DNA of 64,000 nucleotides from Paenibacillus sp. NAIST15-1 (GTDB lineage Bacteria; Bacillota; Bacilli; Paenibacillales; Paenibacillaceae), in NCBI RefSeq assembly GCF_001894745.1, contig NZ_BBYF01000011.1, positions 1 to 64,000 of the forward strand, given 5' to 3'. Shown one piece after another: positions 10,081-18,201 of this stretch. The notes beneath the pieces were generated by a model that ran no database searches, had not been told where the DNA came from, and worked only from the letters and a program-made list of their open reading frames with translations. Position 1 is the stretch's first letter, and each line of letters starts with the position of its first letter. A program made the position numbers and the translations under genes.

Positions 10081-10097
10081 TGAGTTAAGCGCTTTCC
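10081..10097. promoter_or_regulatory. LacI-type operator O2 of iol cluster
   Basis: TGAGTTAAGCGCTTTCC differs from O1 at one position. Centre-to-centre distance to O1 is 213 bp, near 20 helical turns, so a looped repressor joining both promoters is possible (inference). Confidence 0.72.
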
Positions 10098-10178
10098 CTA
10101 CTTTGCCTAGTAAGTCGTCGTTTTACTGTTCCATATACAGAACAATTTCGATCACACTCAGAGAAAGCAGGGATTATT

Positions 10179-11177
10179 ATGCTGCAAGTAGGAATCTTCG
10201 GAGCCGGGCGAATTGGAAAGCTGCATGCCAGCCATATTCAACAAATGAGCAATATCCGCGTTCGCGCAATATCAGACGTATATACGGAAGGGTTGAACGA
10301 ATGGGCTTCCGCGCATGGAATCCCAGTTGTCACGAACGACTATCAAGACATTCTTCATGACCCGGATATTCAAGCGGTGTTTATCTGTTCACCGACCAGC
10401 ACACATGCGGACATCATTCGTGAGGCTGCCGAAGCCGGCAAGCATATTTTCTGTGAGAAGCCTGTCAGCTTCTCAATCGAAACGACAGAGCAAGCACTAG
10501 CTGCGGTTAAGAAGTCCGGCGTGAAAATGCAGGTCGGCTTTAACCGCCGCTTTGACCATAATTACAAAAAAGCGCGTGACGTCGTACAATCCGGAGGCAT
10601 TGGAGCCCCACACTTGCTGCGCATTACGTCGCGCGATCCAGAACCGCCATCAGCAGAGTATATCGCCAAATCCGGCGGACTGTTCATTGATATGACCATT
10701 CACGACTTCGATATGGCCCGCTATGTCATGCAAAGCGAGGTCGTTGAGGTATATGCGCAAGGAGCGAATCTGGTCGATCCGAAAATTGGGGAATTGAACG
10801 ATATTGACACAGCCATTGTTAGTCTTCGCTTTGCCAACGGTGCGCTCGGCATTATCGAGAACAGCCGCAAGGCCGTGTACGGTTATGATCAGCGTCTGGA
10901 AGCATTCGGCTCCGATGGCTGTGTCTCAACACAGAACGACCGTCCTTCTACAGCGGTTGTTGCGACGGCTAATGGGGTTCATATGGACAAGCCGCTGCAT
11001 TTCTTCATCGAGCGCTATACGCAGGCCTATATTCAGGAGGTTCAAGACTTCGTTCGGGCCATTATGCACGATGGTCCAGTCGTCTGTGATGCCAACGACG
11101 GATTGCAGGCGGAACGCATCGCACTGGCGGCCAAAGAGTCGCTGCGTACCGGGCTGCCTGTTAAGATAGCCCATTAA
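10179..11177 (+). CDS. iolG: myo-Inositol 2-dehydrogenase IolG
   Basis: 332-residue Gfo/Idh/MocA enzyme that oxidises myo-inositol to 2-keto-myo-inositol with NAD+. Rossmann motif VGIFGAGRIGKLHASH at the start, catalytic-lysine motif in IFCEKPVSFS near residue 95, and VGFNRRFDHNYKKARDVV plus DMTIHDFDMARY as in IolG. It heads the rightward operon controlled by operator O2, followed 56 bp later by iolB. Start ATG with a modest AGCAGGG site 6 nt upstream; the glycine-rich motif begins right after it, so the start is well placed. Confidence 0.92.
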   Translation: MLQVGIFGAGRIGKLHASHIQQMSNIRVRAISDVYTEGLNEWASAHGIPVVTNDYQDILHDPDIQAVFICSPTSTHADIIREAAEAGKHIFCEKPVSFSIETTEQALAAVKKSGVKMQVGFNRRFDHNYKKARDVVQSGGIGAPHLLRITSRDPEPPSAEYIAKSGGLFIDMTIHDFDMARYVMQSEVVEVYAQGANLVDPKIGELNDIDTAIVSLRFANGALGIIENSRKAVYGYDQRLEAFGSDGCVSTQNDRPSTAVVATANGVHMDKPLHFFIERYTQAYIQEVQDFVRAIMHDGPVVCDANDGLQAERIALAAKESLRTGLPVKIAH

Positions 11178-11233
11178 CATATAGATTTGTATTTATAAAA
11201 ACTATTCTCTACTGAGGCAAGGAGGCCGCCTTT

Positions 11234-12040
11234 ATGTCTAAATTACTCGTATCGCCACAACCAAGAGATGAGCAAGGCAAGGTCATTTCCGTTACGCCGC
11301 AAAGCGCAGGCTGGGAGTATGTAGGGTTCGAACTGTATTCGCTGCAGCCAGGTGAAAAGCTGCAAAACGATACAAATGAGCAGGAGGTATGCCTTGTCCT
11401 GCTGAGTGGGAAGGCTGAGGTCAGCACTTCGAAAAAATCGTTCGGTGTGCTTGGACAGCGCATGAGTGTATTTGAGCGCATTCCTCCGTATTCGGTTTAC
11501 GTGCCGAACCATGATCGATATACCGTTCAGGCCGAAACGTCCTTAGAACTAGCTGTCTGTGCGGCCCCTGGCAAGGGGACATACCCGGCTCGCGTCATCG
11601 CTCCTGAAGATGTCGGTGTAGAAACACGCGGTTCTGGCAGCATCGAGCGGCATATCCATAATATTTTGCCGGAACAAAAAGAGGCGGACAGCCTGCTCGT
11701 CGTAGAGGTGTTCACGCCTGGCGGGCATTGGTCCAGCTATCCGCCGCATAAGCACGATCAGGAAAATCTGCCGCATGAATCTTATTTGGAAGAAACCTAT
11801 TATCATGAAGTCAATCCTGAGCAAGGGTTCATTATGCAGCGCGTATACAATGACGACCGTTCGTTGGATGAGACGATGGCCGTGCCGCACCGCCATGTCG
11901 TCCTAGTTCCAGAGGGGTACCACCCGGTATCCGCGCCTCCAGGATACGATTCCTATTATTTGAACGTGATGGCGGGACCTGTGCGTACATGGAAGTTCCA
12001 CAATGATCCCGAACACGAGTGGCTTTTTGAAAAAAAGTGA
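11234..12040 (+). CDS. iolB: 5-Deoxy-glucuronate isomerase IolB
   Basis: Bicupin of the KduI/IolB family, 268 residues, the usual size. It isomerises 5-deoxy-glucuronate to 5-dehydro-2-deoxy-gluconate between the IolD and IolC steps. The metal-binding cupin ligands are visible in SSYPPHKHDQ and YLEETYYHEVNPEQGF, followed by VPHRHVVLVPEGYHP and the C-terminal GPVRTWKFHNDPEH typical of IolB. AAGGAGG lies 9 nt before the ATG. A terminator follows at 12069, before the regulator. Confidence 0.94.
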   Translation: MSKLLVSPQPRDEQGKVISVTPQSAGWEYVGFELYSLQPGEKLQNDTNEQEVCLVLLSGKAEVSTSKKSFGVLGQRMSVFERIPPYSVYVPNHDRYTVQAETSLELAVCAAPGKGTYPARVIAPEDVGVETRGSGSIERHIHNILPEQKEADSLLVVEVFTPGGHWSSYPPHKHDQENLPHESYLEETYYHEVNPEQGFIMQRVYNDDRSLDETMAVPHRHVVLVPEGYHPVSAPPGYDSYYLNVMAGPVRTWKFHNDPEHEWLFEKK

Positions 12041-12068
12041 TGCCGCTTATTTCGAGCAGTCTCTTACA

Positions 12069-12100
12069 GGAGAATGGCGTAGTCCATTCTCCTTTTGTTG
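12069..12100 (+). terminator. Intrinsic terminator after iolB
   Basis: GGAGAATGG (12069-12077) pairs with CCATTCTCC (12084-12092) over a 6-nt loop, followed by TTTTGTTG. A TATAAT at 12101-12106 directly after it suggests the regulator has its own promoter, although no good -35 is visible. Confidence 0.75.
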
Positions 12101-12161
12101 TATAATGAGAAATAAAGAGAAGACGTACACAAGAAGTGCGAAGAACGATGAGGAGTTCCCT

Positions 12162-13172
12162 ATGAAATCAACTATTTACGACGTAGCCAAGGCGGCTGGC
12201 GTATCCATTGCCACCGTATCGAAGGTCGTCAATCAAACAGGCAATATTAGTGCCAAAACACGTGAGCGTGTCCTCCATATAATGAAAGAGCTGCAATACC
12301 AGCCGAGTGTAGTTGCTTCCGCGTTAACCGGAAAGAAAACGTCCACCTTCGGCCTGCTCATCTCCGATCTGGCCAACCCCTTTTTCGCTGAGGTGGCCCG
12401 CAATCTGGAGGATCAAGCGCAAGCGTCCGGATACAGTATTGTTATGTGCAGCACAGACAATAAGGATGATAAAGGGCTAAATTACATTTCCCTATTGCAG
12501 CGCAAGCAAATTGACGGGCTTATCATTGCCTGCCAATTTACAAAATGGTCGCAGCTAGAAGACTACATTACCGACAGTCTCCCCATCGTGCTATTCTCCA
12601 AAGACATCACATCCCTGACCATGCACACCGTGACCGTGGATGACTATAAAGGCGGCTACGAGGCGATTCGTCACCTGCTCCAGCTTGGACATACCGATAT
12701 CGGCATCATTACAGAGGACAGCCCAAGCGGTGAGCACCGGGTTCGAGGCGCCAAGCAAGCGATGAAGGATGCAGGAATCGAGCCGAACGAACAATGGATC
12801 ACAGTCGTTCACTCGTCTGTCGCAGAAGGGTGTTCCGGCGCAAATCAAATACTGCAGCAGTCTTCCCGTCCGACTGCGATATTCACCTGCAATGATTTGC
12901 TAGCCGTCGGCGCTATGCAGTCTGTACACCAGATCGGCTTGCAGGTTCCTAACGATTTGTCCATCATTGGATTCGACGATACGATCCTGTCTCAAATCGT
13001 CGTGCCGCGTCTCACGACGATCGCACAGCCAATTCCCGATATGGCCAAGGAAACGATTCAATTGCTGCTCCGCCAAGCAGACAATCCAGACATGCCGAAG
13101 CAAAAGATCGTGTTCCAGCCACAATTGATTTCGGGGGATTCTACGCAGGTGCGAGAAACCGACGGCAAATGA
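12162..13172 (+). CDS. LacI-family transcriptional regulator, likely of the iol genes
   Basis: 336 residues. The N-terminal helix-turn-helix TIYDVAKAAGVSIATVSKVV and hinge (residues 3-60) precede a periplasmic-binding-protein-like sensor domain with LANPFFAEVARNLED, GLIIACQF, ICNDLLAVGAMQ-type and IIGFDDTILS motifs. The ATG at 12162 has GAGGAG 7 nt upstream and begins the HTH correctly; a longer frame from 12003 overlaps iolB and lacks a site. It probably binds the two TAAGCGCTTA operators in the iolC-iolG region. B. subtilis uses the DeoR-type IolR instead. The effector is unknown; an inositol catabolite is likely. Confidence 0.85.
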   Translation: MKSTIYDVAKAAGVSIATVSKVVNQTGNISAKTRERVLHIMKELQYQPSVVASALTGKKTSTFGLLISDLANPFFAEVARNLEDQAQASGYSIVMCSTDNKDDKGLNYISLLQRKQIDGLIIACQFTKWSQLEDYITDSLPIVLFSKDITSLTMHTVTVDDYKGGYEAIRHLLQLGHTDIGIITEDSPSGEHRVRGAKQAMKDAGIEPNEQWITVVHSSVAEGCSGANQILQQSSRPTAIFTCNDLLAVGAMQSVHQIGLQVPNDLSIIGFDDTILSQIVVPRLTTIAQPIPDMAKETIQLLLRQADNPDMPKQKIVFQPQLISGDSTQVRETDGK

Positions 13173-13228
13173 TCCTACTTGAAAATTTATAGTCGTAGTT
13201 AATTTAGCCCTTTGGCTGATCTAATACG

Positions 13229-13266
13229 AGAAGAGCCGTAAGGATGCAACAATCCCTACGACTCTT
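13229..13266 (+). terminator. Possible terminator after the lacI-type gene
   Basis: Imperfect stem AAGAGCCGTAAGGAT with ATCCCTACGACTCTT around a short loop. The downstream tract is not U-rich, so termination is uncertain. Confidence 0.45.
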
Positions 13267-13324
13267 CGCCTATAATCTTGGTTTCAAGTAAAACAACCAG
13301 AGAAAAGACAATGTTAATATGTGG

Positions 13325-13330
13325 TATAAT
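13325..13330 (+). promoter_or_regulatory. Extended -10 promoter of the toxin gene
   Basis: TATAAT preceded by TGG (extended -10). No good -35. The context ATGTGGTATAATAA is nearly the same as that of the antisense promoter on the other strand (ATGTGGTATGATAA). Confidence 0.6.
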
Positions 13331-13359
13331 AATCAGACACAACACACCTTGAGTGGAAA

Positions 13360-13385
13360 GACTCCCTCCTGAAAGGAGGTGAGTC
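13360..13385 (+). promoter_or_regulatory. Hairpin sequestering the toxin Shine-Dalgarno
   Basis: GACTC (13360-13364) pairs with GAGTC (13381-13385) and CTCCT pairs with AGGAG, the core of the Shine-Dalgarno AAAGGAGGT. Translation of the peptide should be restricted in the full-length RNA, a usual feature of type I toxin messengers. Confidence 0.65.
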
Positions 13386-13387
13386 CT

Positions 13388-13471
13388 ATGAACTTCTCCT
13401 TTTCTGATATGATCATGTTCGCCACGTTTATCGTCGCGCTGCTGACTTACATGGATAGAAAAAAGAAGTAA
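13388..13471 (+). CDS. Holin-like type I toxin peptide (Hol-Tox/TxpA type)
   Basis: 27-residue peptide starting MNFSFSDMIMFATFIVALLT and ending YMDRKKK. It has a short polar N-terminus, one membrane-spanning segment (about residues 8-21) and a basic C-terminus, the layout of putative holin-like toxins that are common in Firmicutes and act on the cell membrane. A strong AAAGGAGGT lies 8 nt before the ATG, inside a hairpin. A bidirectional terminator follows at once and an antisense promoter faces it. It lies alone between the iol regulator and ade and is too short for normal gene callers. Toxicity is inferred from the family look and not shown. Confidence 0.75.
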   Translation: MNFSFSDMIMFATFIVALLTYMDRKKK

Positions 13472-13586
13472 CCCATCAAGGTTGGCGCCAGAAATGGGTT
13501 ACTTCTTTACTTTAACTCTTAATCTGGAGGGGAAACCCACTCAAGATGTTTGTGCTTAGGAGCAGTTCGCCGCTGCTCCTTCCTTA
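13458..13586 (-). ncRNA. Proposed antisense antitoxin RNA (RatA-like)
   Basis: Inferred from a promoter at 13592-13620 on the minus strand and a terminator at 13468-13502. The RNA would be about 120-130 nt, begin with a stable hairpin (AGGAGCAG with CTGCTCCT, 13558-13580) and be complementary to the toxin mRNA terminator and last codons. This is the arrangement of txpA/RatA. No expression evidence is available. Confidence 0.5.
13468..13508. terminator. Bidirectional terminator of the toxin and antisense RNA
   Basis: GTAACCCAT (13468-13476) pairs with ATGGGTTAC (13494-13502). On the plus strand TTCTTTACTTT follows; on the minus strand the tail is TTCTTTTTTCT. It can therefore end both the toxin mRNA and the proposed antisense RNA, which would overlap at their 3' ends. 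Confidence 0.75.
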
Positions 13587-13591
13587 TTGTT

Positions 13592-13620
13592 ATCATACCA
13601 CATGCTGGAATATACCTCAA
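13592..13620 (-). promoter_or_regulatory. Promoter of the antisense RNA
   Basis: Minus strand TTGAGG (13615-13620), 17-nt spacer, TATGAT (13592-13597) with extended TGG before the -10. It points at the toxin gene. Confidence 0.6.
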
Positions 13621-13643
13621 CGGTTCGCAGTCGATACGGTTGT

Positions 13644-15362
13644 TCAAACCTTTTCCACCAGAAGCGGAACGACCTGTCCAGCATGAACATCGATCAATCC
13701 CAGATCCGTTATCTTCAGCGCCGGACTTACTGGCAAGGAATGCGTACACAGCGACATAATCGGGTTGTAATGCTCGTAGCCGATTGATTCCATCGCCTCG
13801 CGCAGCTTCTTCACGGCTTGTCCGAACTCCTCGAACGGCTCCTCTGACAAAATGCCGCCGACAGGCAGCGGAATATGTGCAATCACCTTGCCGTCATCAA
13901 CGACACAGAAGCCGCCTTGATCCGCAATGACTGTATTGGCCGCAAGCACCATATCTGCCTGTGAATGACCTACGACAAGCAGGTTGTGATTGTCATGTGA
14001 ATACGTCGTCGCAATCGCTCCGCGCTTAATCGTGTTGCCCGTAATGAGTCCGTAAGCACGGTTGCCGTTCTTGCCATAACGTTCGAAGGTAGCAATCAAC
14101 CCATATGGACTCTCCTGCCACTTCAATTCTCCATCTGCCACACGTACCGATTCATGCAGTTCCTTCGTGTTCGTCGTTCCGTTCAACACCTGCATGACGC
14201 GGCAGAGATACTCGCCATCAACAGCCTCTGCAGCTACCTGGAAATCTTCTGCCGTTAGCTTCTGCAACTTCACACTCTCATAGAAATGAGACGGGAATTG
14301 GCGTTCACCGCGCTCTTGCTCATAGGCTGTTCCAGCCTCATAAGCCAAGCGTCCATGCTTGTATACCGAAGCGATGTCGAACTGCTCAACGTCGCTGAGC
14401 AGTACGAAGTCCGCCACTTTATTCGGTGCAATTGCTCCGCGATCGTACAAGTGCATCCGTCTGGCTGGCGTATACGTAGCCGCATAAATCGCGCGTTCCG
14501 GCTTCATGCCCATGGCCATCGCCTTTTTAACTAAGTGATTCAAATGGCCGTCTTGAACGAAGGTATCCGCCATGACGTCATCCGTTACGAAGCAGAACAG
14601 CTCTGCTACGTCCTCATGAATGAGTACATCCATAATGTCCGGTGTCATCGACTTCTCCTGAATCTCAAGGAACATCCCGTTCGCCATCCGATCGCGCATG
14701 CTGTCCACGGCCTGCTCGGTATGATCGGAGTCTACTCCTGCGAACATGAAGCGTGCCAGTTCTAGATCAACCAGCTTCTTCGGCGTATGTCCCTCGATAA
14801 CGAGATTCGGATAATTGGTGCGGATATGGTGCAGGATGCGGTTCGTCTTGCAGTCCGGATCGCGTAGAACATCGACCGAGTTCATAATCTCGCCCAGGCA
14901 CACGACACGCTCATCTTTCAGCAGCTCATCGATATCTGCAATGTCGATTTCCCCGCCCGTGGTCTCCAGTGGCGTTGCAGGCACCGAGCTCGGAATTGCA
15001 TATAAGATGTCCGCTGTGCAGCCCTTGCTTGCATTGATCATTTCCTTCACGCCTTCAACGCCGAACACGTTCGCCATCTCATGCGGCTCGGATACAATCG
15101 TCGTGACCCCGTTTTGAATTAGGCCGTGCGAGAACGTCTGCGGCGTAACCATCGTGCTCTCAATATGAAGATGGATATCGACGAGGCCTGGAATCATGTA
15201 CTTTCCCGTACCGTCCACGACTTTGACCGCCTCGAATGCATCCGTTCCGCGATTCCCAATGTAGAGGAAACGTCCATCCTGAATAGCGGCATTCCCTTGT
15301 ATGAATCGTTTCAAATACACGTTATATACGCTGACGTTCGTTACCAACAAATCTATTTTCAT
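13644..15362 (-). CDS. ade: Adenine deaminase
   Basis: 572-residue amidohydrolase-fold enzyme converting adenine to hypoxanthine and ammonia. Motifs in order: VDIHLHIESTMVTP (metal-binding H-x-H), EPHEMANVFG, CLGEIMN, IEGHTPK, CFVTDDVMAD, then the Ade-specific C-terminal domain with YSHDNHNLLVVGHS and GGFCVVDDGKV. GAGGAG lies 7 nt before the ATG. It is the last gene of the leftward riboswitch-led operon, 54 bp after the ABC ATPase gene. The product hypoxanthine fits the guanine-type riboswitch control upstream. Confidence 0.95.
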   Translation of the reverse strand: MKIDLLVTNVSVYNVYLKRFIQGNAAIQDGRFLYIGNRGTDAFEAVKVVDGTGKYMIPGLVDIHLHIESTMVTPQTFSHGLIQNGVTTIVSEPHEMANVFGVEGVKEMINASKGCTADILYAIPSSVPATPLETTGGEIDIADIDELLKDERVVCLGEIMNSVDVLRDPDCKTNRILHHIRTNYPNLVIEGHTPKKLVDLELARFMFAGVDSDHTEQAVDSMRDRMANGMFLEIQEKSMTPDIMDVLIHEDVAELFCFVTDDVMADTFVQDGHLNHLVKKAMAMGMKPERAIYAATYTPARRMHLYDRGAIAPNKVADFVLLSDVEQFDIASVYKHGRLAYEAGTAYEQERGERQFPSHFYESVKLQKLTAEDFQVAAEAVDGEYLCRVMQVLNGTTNTKELHESVRVADGELKWQESPYGLIATFERYGKNGNRAYGLITGNTIKRGAIATTYSHDNHNLLVVGHSQADMVLAANTVIADQGGFCVVDDGKVIAHIPLPVGGILSEEPFEEFGQAVKKLREAMESIGYEHYNPIMSLCTHSLPVSPALKITDLGLIDVHAGQVVPLLVEKV

Positions 15363-15415
15363 GTCTCCACTCCTCGCTGTCCTTCGTTCGTTGGTATAGA
15401 GGTATACATGTAATA

Positions 15416-16525
15416 TTAATTCGACGTTCTCACCAATACGACTTTTTCTTTCGGCAGTACGAGCTTCACGGCTGTACCGCGTTCGAACGGCGTCTCCATT
15501 TCGCGATTTACCGTGAATTCGCCAAGCGGCGTTTCGACGATGTATTGATAGCTGCGACCGAGGAAGGTACTGATTTTCACTTGACCGTCAATCTGGTTCC
15601 ATCCCGCTTCCACATCCTCAGCCGTTAAGCCGCCAATCCCAGCCGTATATTCGCTGTCTGTAGCTACCAGAAGATCGTCCGGACGAATGGCCCCCTTCAT
15701 CGAGCTGGACAATGGATGGCCTGAGCGATGGATGACCTGCATCTTCACTCCTTCTGCGCCGTGTATCGTAATCGCTCCTCCGTCATCATGCATTTCGCCA
15801 ATGTCGATAAAGTTGTTGAAGCCGATGAACCGGGCAACGAATTCAGTAGCCGGGTATTTATAAATGTTCGCAGGCGCATCCAATTGCTCAATGACGCCTT
15901 TGTTCATGATGGCAACCTTATCTGAAATGGAGAAGCACTCCTCTTGGTCGTGAGATACATACACGCTTGTAATTCCAAGCTGCTTCTGAATACGGCGAAT
16001 TTCTACACGCATATTGACGCGCAGGTTCGCGTCCAGGTTACTGAGCGGTTCGTCGAACAGGAGCAGATCCGGCTGAATGACGAGCGCACGAGCGATTGCA
16101 ACGCGTTGACGCTGTCCACCGGACAATTCTCCGGGGAATCGCTTTTCGAAGCCTTTCAGGTCTACAACCTCCAGCATCTCATGTACACGCTTCGCGATGG
16201 ACGACTTGTCCACCTTGCGCAGCTTCAAGCCGTACGCGACATTGTCGAACACGCTCATGTGCGGGAACAGCGCATAGCTCTGGAATACGAAGCCGAAGTT
16301 GCGCTTGTTCACCGGCACCCGTGTATAATCTTTCCCTTGGAATAGGAACTTGCCGTCCTTCGCTTCCAGGAAGCCAGCAATCAGGCGCAGCGTTGTCGTC
16401 TTGCCGCAGCCTGATGGTCCGAGCAGAGAGATCAGCTCGCCTTCGTTCAGGCTTAGGTTGAAGTCTTTCAAGATCAGGTTTTTCTCGTATGCAACAGATA
16501 TATTTTGAAGGGATAGCAATTCCAT
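15416..16525 (-). CDS. ABC importer ATPase, PotA-like, in purine operon
   Basis: 369-residue ATP-binding subunit. Walker A GPSGCGKTTTLRLIAGF, Q-loop FVFQSYALFPHMSVFDN, signature LSGGQRQRVAIARAL, Walker B LLLFDEPLSNLD, H-loop SVYVSHDQEE, then a C-terminal TOBE-like domain (from about residue 240). It closely resembles spermidine/putrescine and related ATPases (PotA, FbpC types). It works with the two permeases directly upstream in the operon. Its position with nucleoside hydrolase and adenine deaminase suggests a purine or nucleoside cargo rather than polyamines (inference). Confidence 0.88.
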   Translation of the reverse strand: MELLSLQNISVAYEKNLILKDFNLSLNEGELISLLGPSGCGKTTTLRLIAGFLEAKDGKFLFQGKDYTRVPVNKRNFGFVFQSYALFPHMSVFDNVAYGLKLRKVDKSSIAKRVHEMLEVVDLKGFEKRFPGELSGGQRQRVAIARALVIQPDLLLFDEPLSNLDANLRVNMRVEIRRIQKQLGITSVYVSHDQEECFSISDKVAIMNKGVIEQLDAPANIYKYPATEFVARFIGFNNFIDIGEMHDDGGAITIHGAEGVKMQVIHRSGHPLSSSMKGAIRPDDLLVATDSEYTAGIGGLTAEDVEAGWNQIDGQVKISTFLGRSYQYIVETPLGEFTVNREMETPFERGTAVKLVLPKEKVVLVRTSN

Positions 16526-16547
16526 GATCGTTGGCCTCCGATGTATG

Positions 16548-17339
16548 CTAGTTATTTTTCGTGAAGTAGGAGAGTCCCATTAAGCGTTCAATTGAGAACA
16601 TAAGCAATGCTGTAATGACCATCAGCAGCACCGAAATCGCGGCAATCGTCGGGTCGAAGTAATTCTCGACATAGGTCAGCATTTGAATCGGCAGTGTGCT
16701 CACCCCAGGTCCCGTCATGAACACGGAAATATCTACGTTGTTGAACGATTCCAGGAACGCGAGCAGAACCCCCGCGATAAGACCGGAACGAATGTTAGGC
16801 AGCACGACCGTGAAGAATGTCTGCAGTCGGCTCGCACCTAAGCTCATGGACGCTTCTTCAACGGAATAGTCGAAGTTCGCCAAGCTCGATGCAATGACCC
16901 GAATGATAAATGGCAGCATCAGCACGATGTGTCCGATCAGCAAGCTTGTATATACGGGCAGTTCGAATTTCACGACTAAATACTTGAGCATCGTGAAGCC
17001 GAGCACGACCCCAGGGATCAAAATCGGCGAGATAAAGATGGCATTGAGCAGCCCCTTGCCCTTAAACTGATAGCGGCTCAGCGCATATGCAGCAGGAACG
17101 CCGAGCAGAAGTGCAATCAGGTTGCCGGCAAGCGCGACGATGATCGTAACTTTGAACGTAGACAAAAACATTTCGACATCAAAAATATTGCGATACCATT
17201 TCAGTGAGAAACCTTCTGGCGGGAACTTCAGTACCGAACCCTCTCCAAAAGACGTTGCCATAATAATGATGAGCGGCCCGAGCAAAAAGAGAAACACCAA
17301 TCCCGTAAATACGGCGAGTCCGCGATGTTGTTCTTTCAT
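16548..17339 (-). CDS. ABC importer permease, PotC-like
   Basis: 263 residues with six membrane segments and the inner-membrane EAA loop in EEASMSLGASRLQTFFTVVLP (contact site for the ATPase). The N-terminus MKEQHRGLAVFTGLVFLFLL is a cytoplasmic start with the first helix. PotC/type I importer family. GGGGG precedes the ATG by 10 nt. It starts 16 bp after the partner permease ends. Confidence 0.86.
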   Translation of the reverse strand: MKEQHRGLAVFTGLVFLFLLGPLIIIMATSFGEGSVLKFPPEGFSLKWYRNIFDVEMFLSTFKVTIIVALAGNLIALLLGVPAAYALSRYQFKGKGLLNAIFISPILIPGVVLGFTMLKYLVVKFELPVYTSLLIGHIVLMLPFIIRVIASSLANFDYSVEEASMSLGASRLQTFFTVVLPNIRSGLIAGVLLAFLESFNNVDISVFMTGPGVSTLPIQMLTYVENYFDPTIAAISVLLMVITALLMFSIERLMGLSYFTKNN

Positions 17340-17355
17340 AAGAAGTTAACCCCCG

Positions 17356-18174
17356 TTATCCCTTCGGATTCAATTTGCGAGCGAGCTGGTTCATAAGACC
17401 GATAATGATGAAGGTGACGACAATCATGACGGTCGCAATAATCGAAGCCATATCCCAGTCGTTGAGCGTCATCGCATTCTGATACAGGAACGTAGCGACG
17501 ACTCGCTGTTTGCCGCCAAGCAGCTGCGGCGTCGTATACGCCGTTAGACTGCCGACGAATACAAGGATGCTGCCAACGATAAGACCAGGCACACACAGCG
17601 GTACGATGACGGTCATAAAGCCCTTCATGCGCGATGCGCCAAGACTTGATGAAGCATTTAACAGGTCGCCGTCAATGTTCTCCATAACACCGACGAGCGA
17701 AATGATCATAAGCGGCAAAAACAGATGAATAAGACCGATCATCATCGCGGTCGGCGTATACATGATTTTTAACGGCTCATCAATTAATCCAATGCTGGTC
17801 AACAGCTGATTCACCAAACCGTTCTTGCCGAGAATGACCATCCAACTGAAGGAGCGCACAATCGCACTCGTCATGAGTGGGAAGATTGCGAGCGCCAGCA
17901 GGATTCCTTTGATACGCGCCTTCTGCCGTGAAATATAGTAAGCAGCAGGGAATCCGATCATTATGCAGGCAAGTGTTGTAACGAAGCTGACCTGCAGTGT
18001 AGTACCTAATATTTTCAGCATGTACGGATCGCCGAGCAGCTTCACATAACCGTCGATTGTAAATTGCCCTTCACGGAAGAAAGTTGAGCCAATCGTCATG
18101 AAGATCGGGATGATCATGAACAAGGTCAAGAATACGAGTCCCGGAAGCAGCAGCCATATAAATGGTTTTTTCAT
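17356..18174 (-). CDS. ABC importer permease, PotB-like
   Basis: 272 residues, six membrane segments, EAA-like loop NASSSLGASRMKGFMTVIVP. PotB branch of type I importers. AGGAG lies 8 nt before the ATG. It follows the nucleoside hydrolase gene by 27 bp and pairs with the PotC-like gene downstream. Confidence 0.86.
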   Translation of the reverse strand: MKKPFIWLLLPGLVFLTLFMIIPIFMTIGSTFFREGQFTIDGYVKLLGDPYMLKILGTTLQVSFVTTLACIMIGFPAAYYISRQKARIKGILLALAIFPLMTSAIVRSFSWMVILGKNGLVNQLLTSIGLIDEPLKIMYTPTAMMIGLIHLFLPLMIISLVGVMENIDGDLLNASSSLGASRMKGFMTVIVPLCVPGLIVGSILVFVGSLTAYTTPQLLGGKQRVVATFLYQNAMTLNDWDMASIIATVMIVVTFIIIGLMNQLARKLNPKG

Positions 18175-18201
18175 CAGTTCGTCTCCTGTTTCTCTTGATG
18201 T

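Noticed and set aside
12003..12161. N-terminal extension of the LacI-type regulator into iolB
   Set aside because: It overlaps the end of iolB and a terminator; the HTH begins right after the ATG at 12162 with its own ribosome site.
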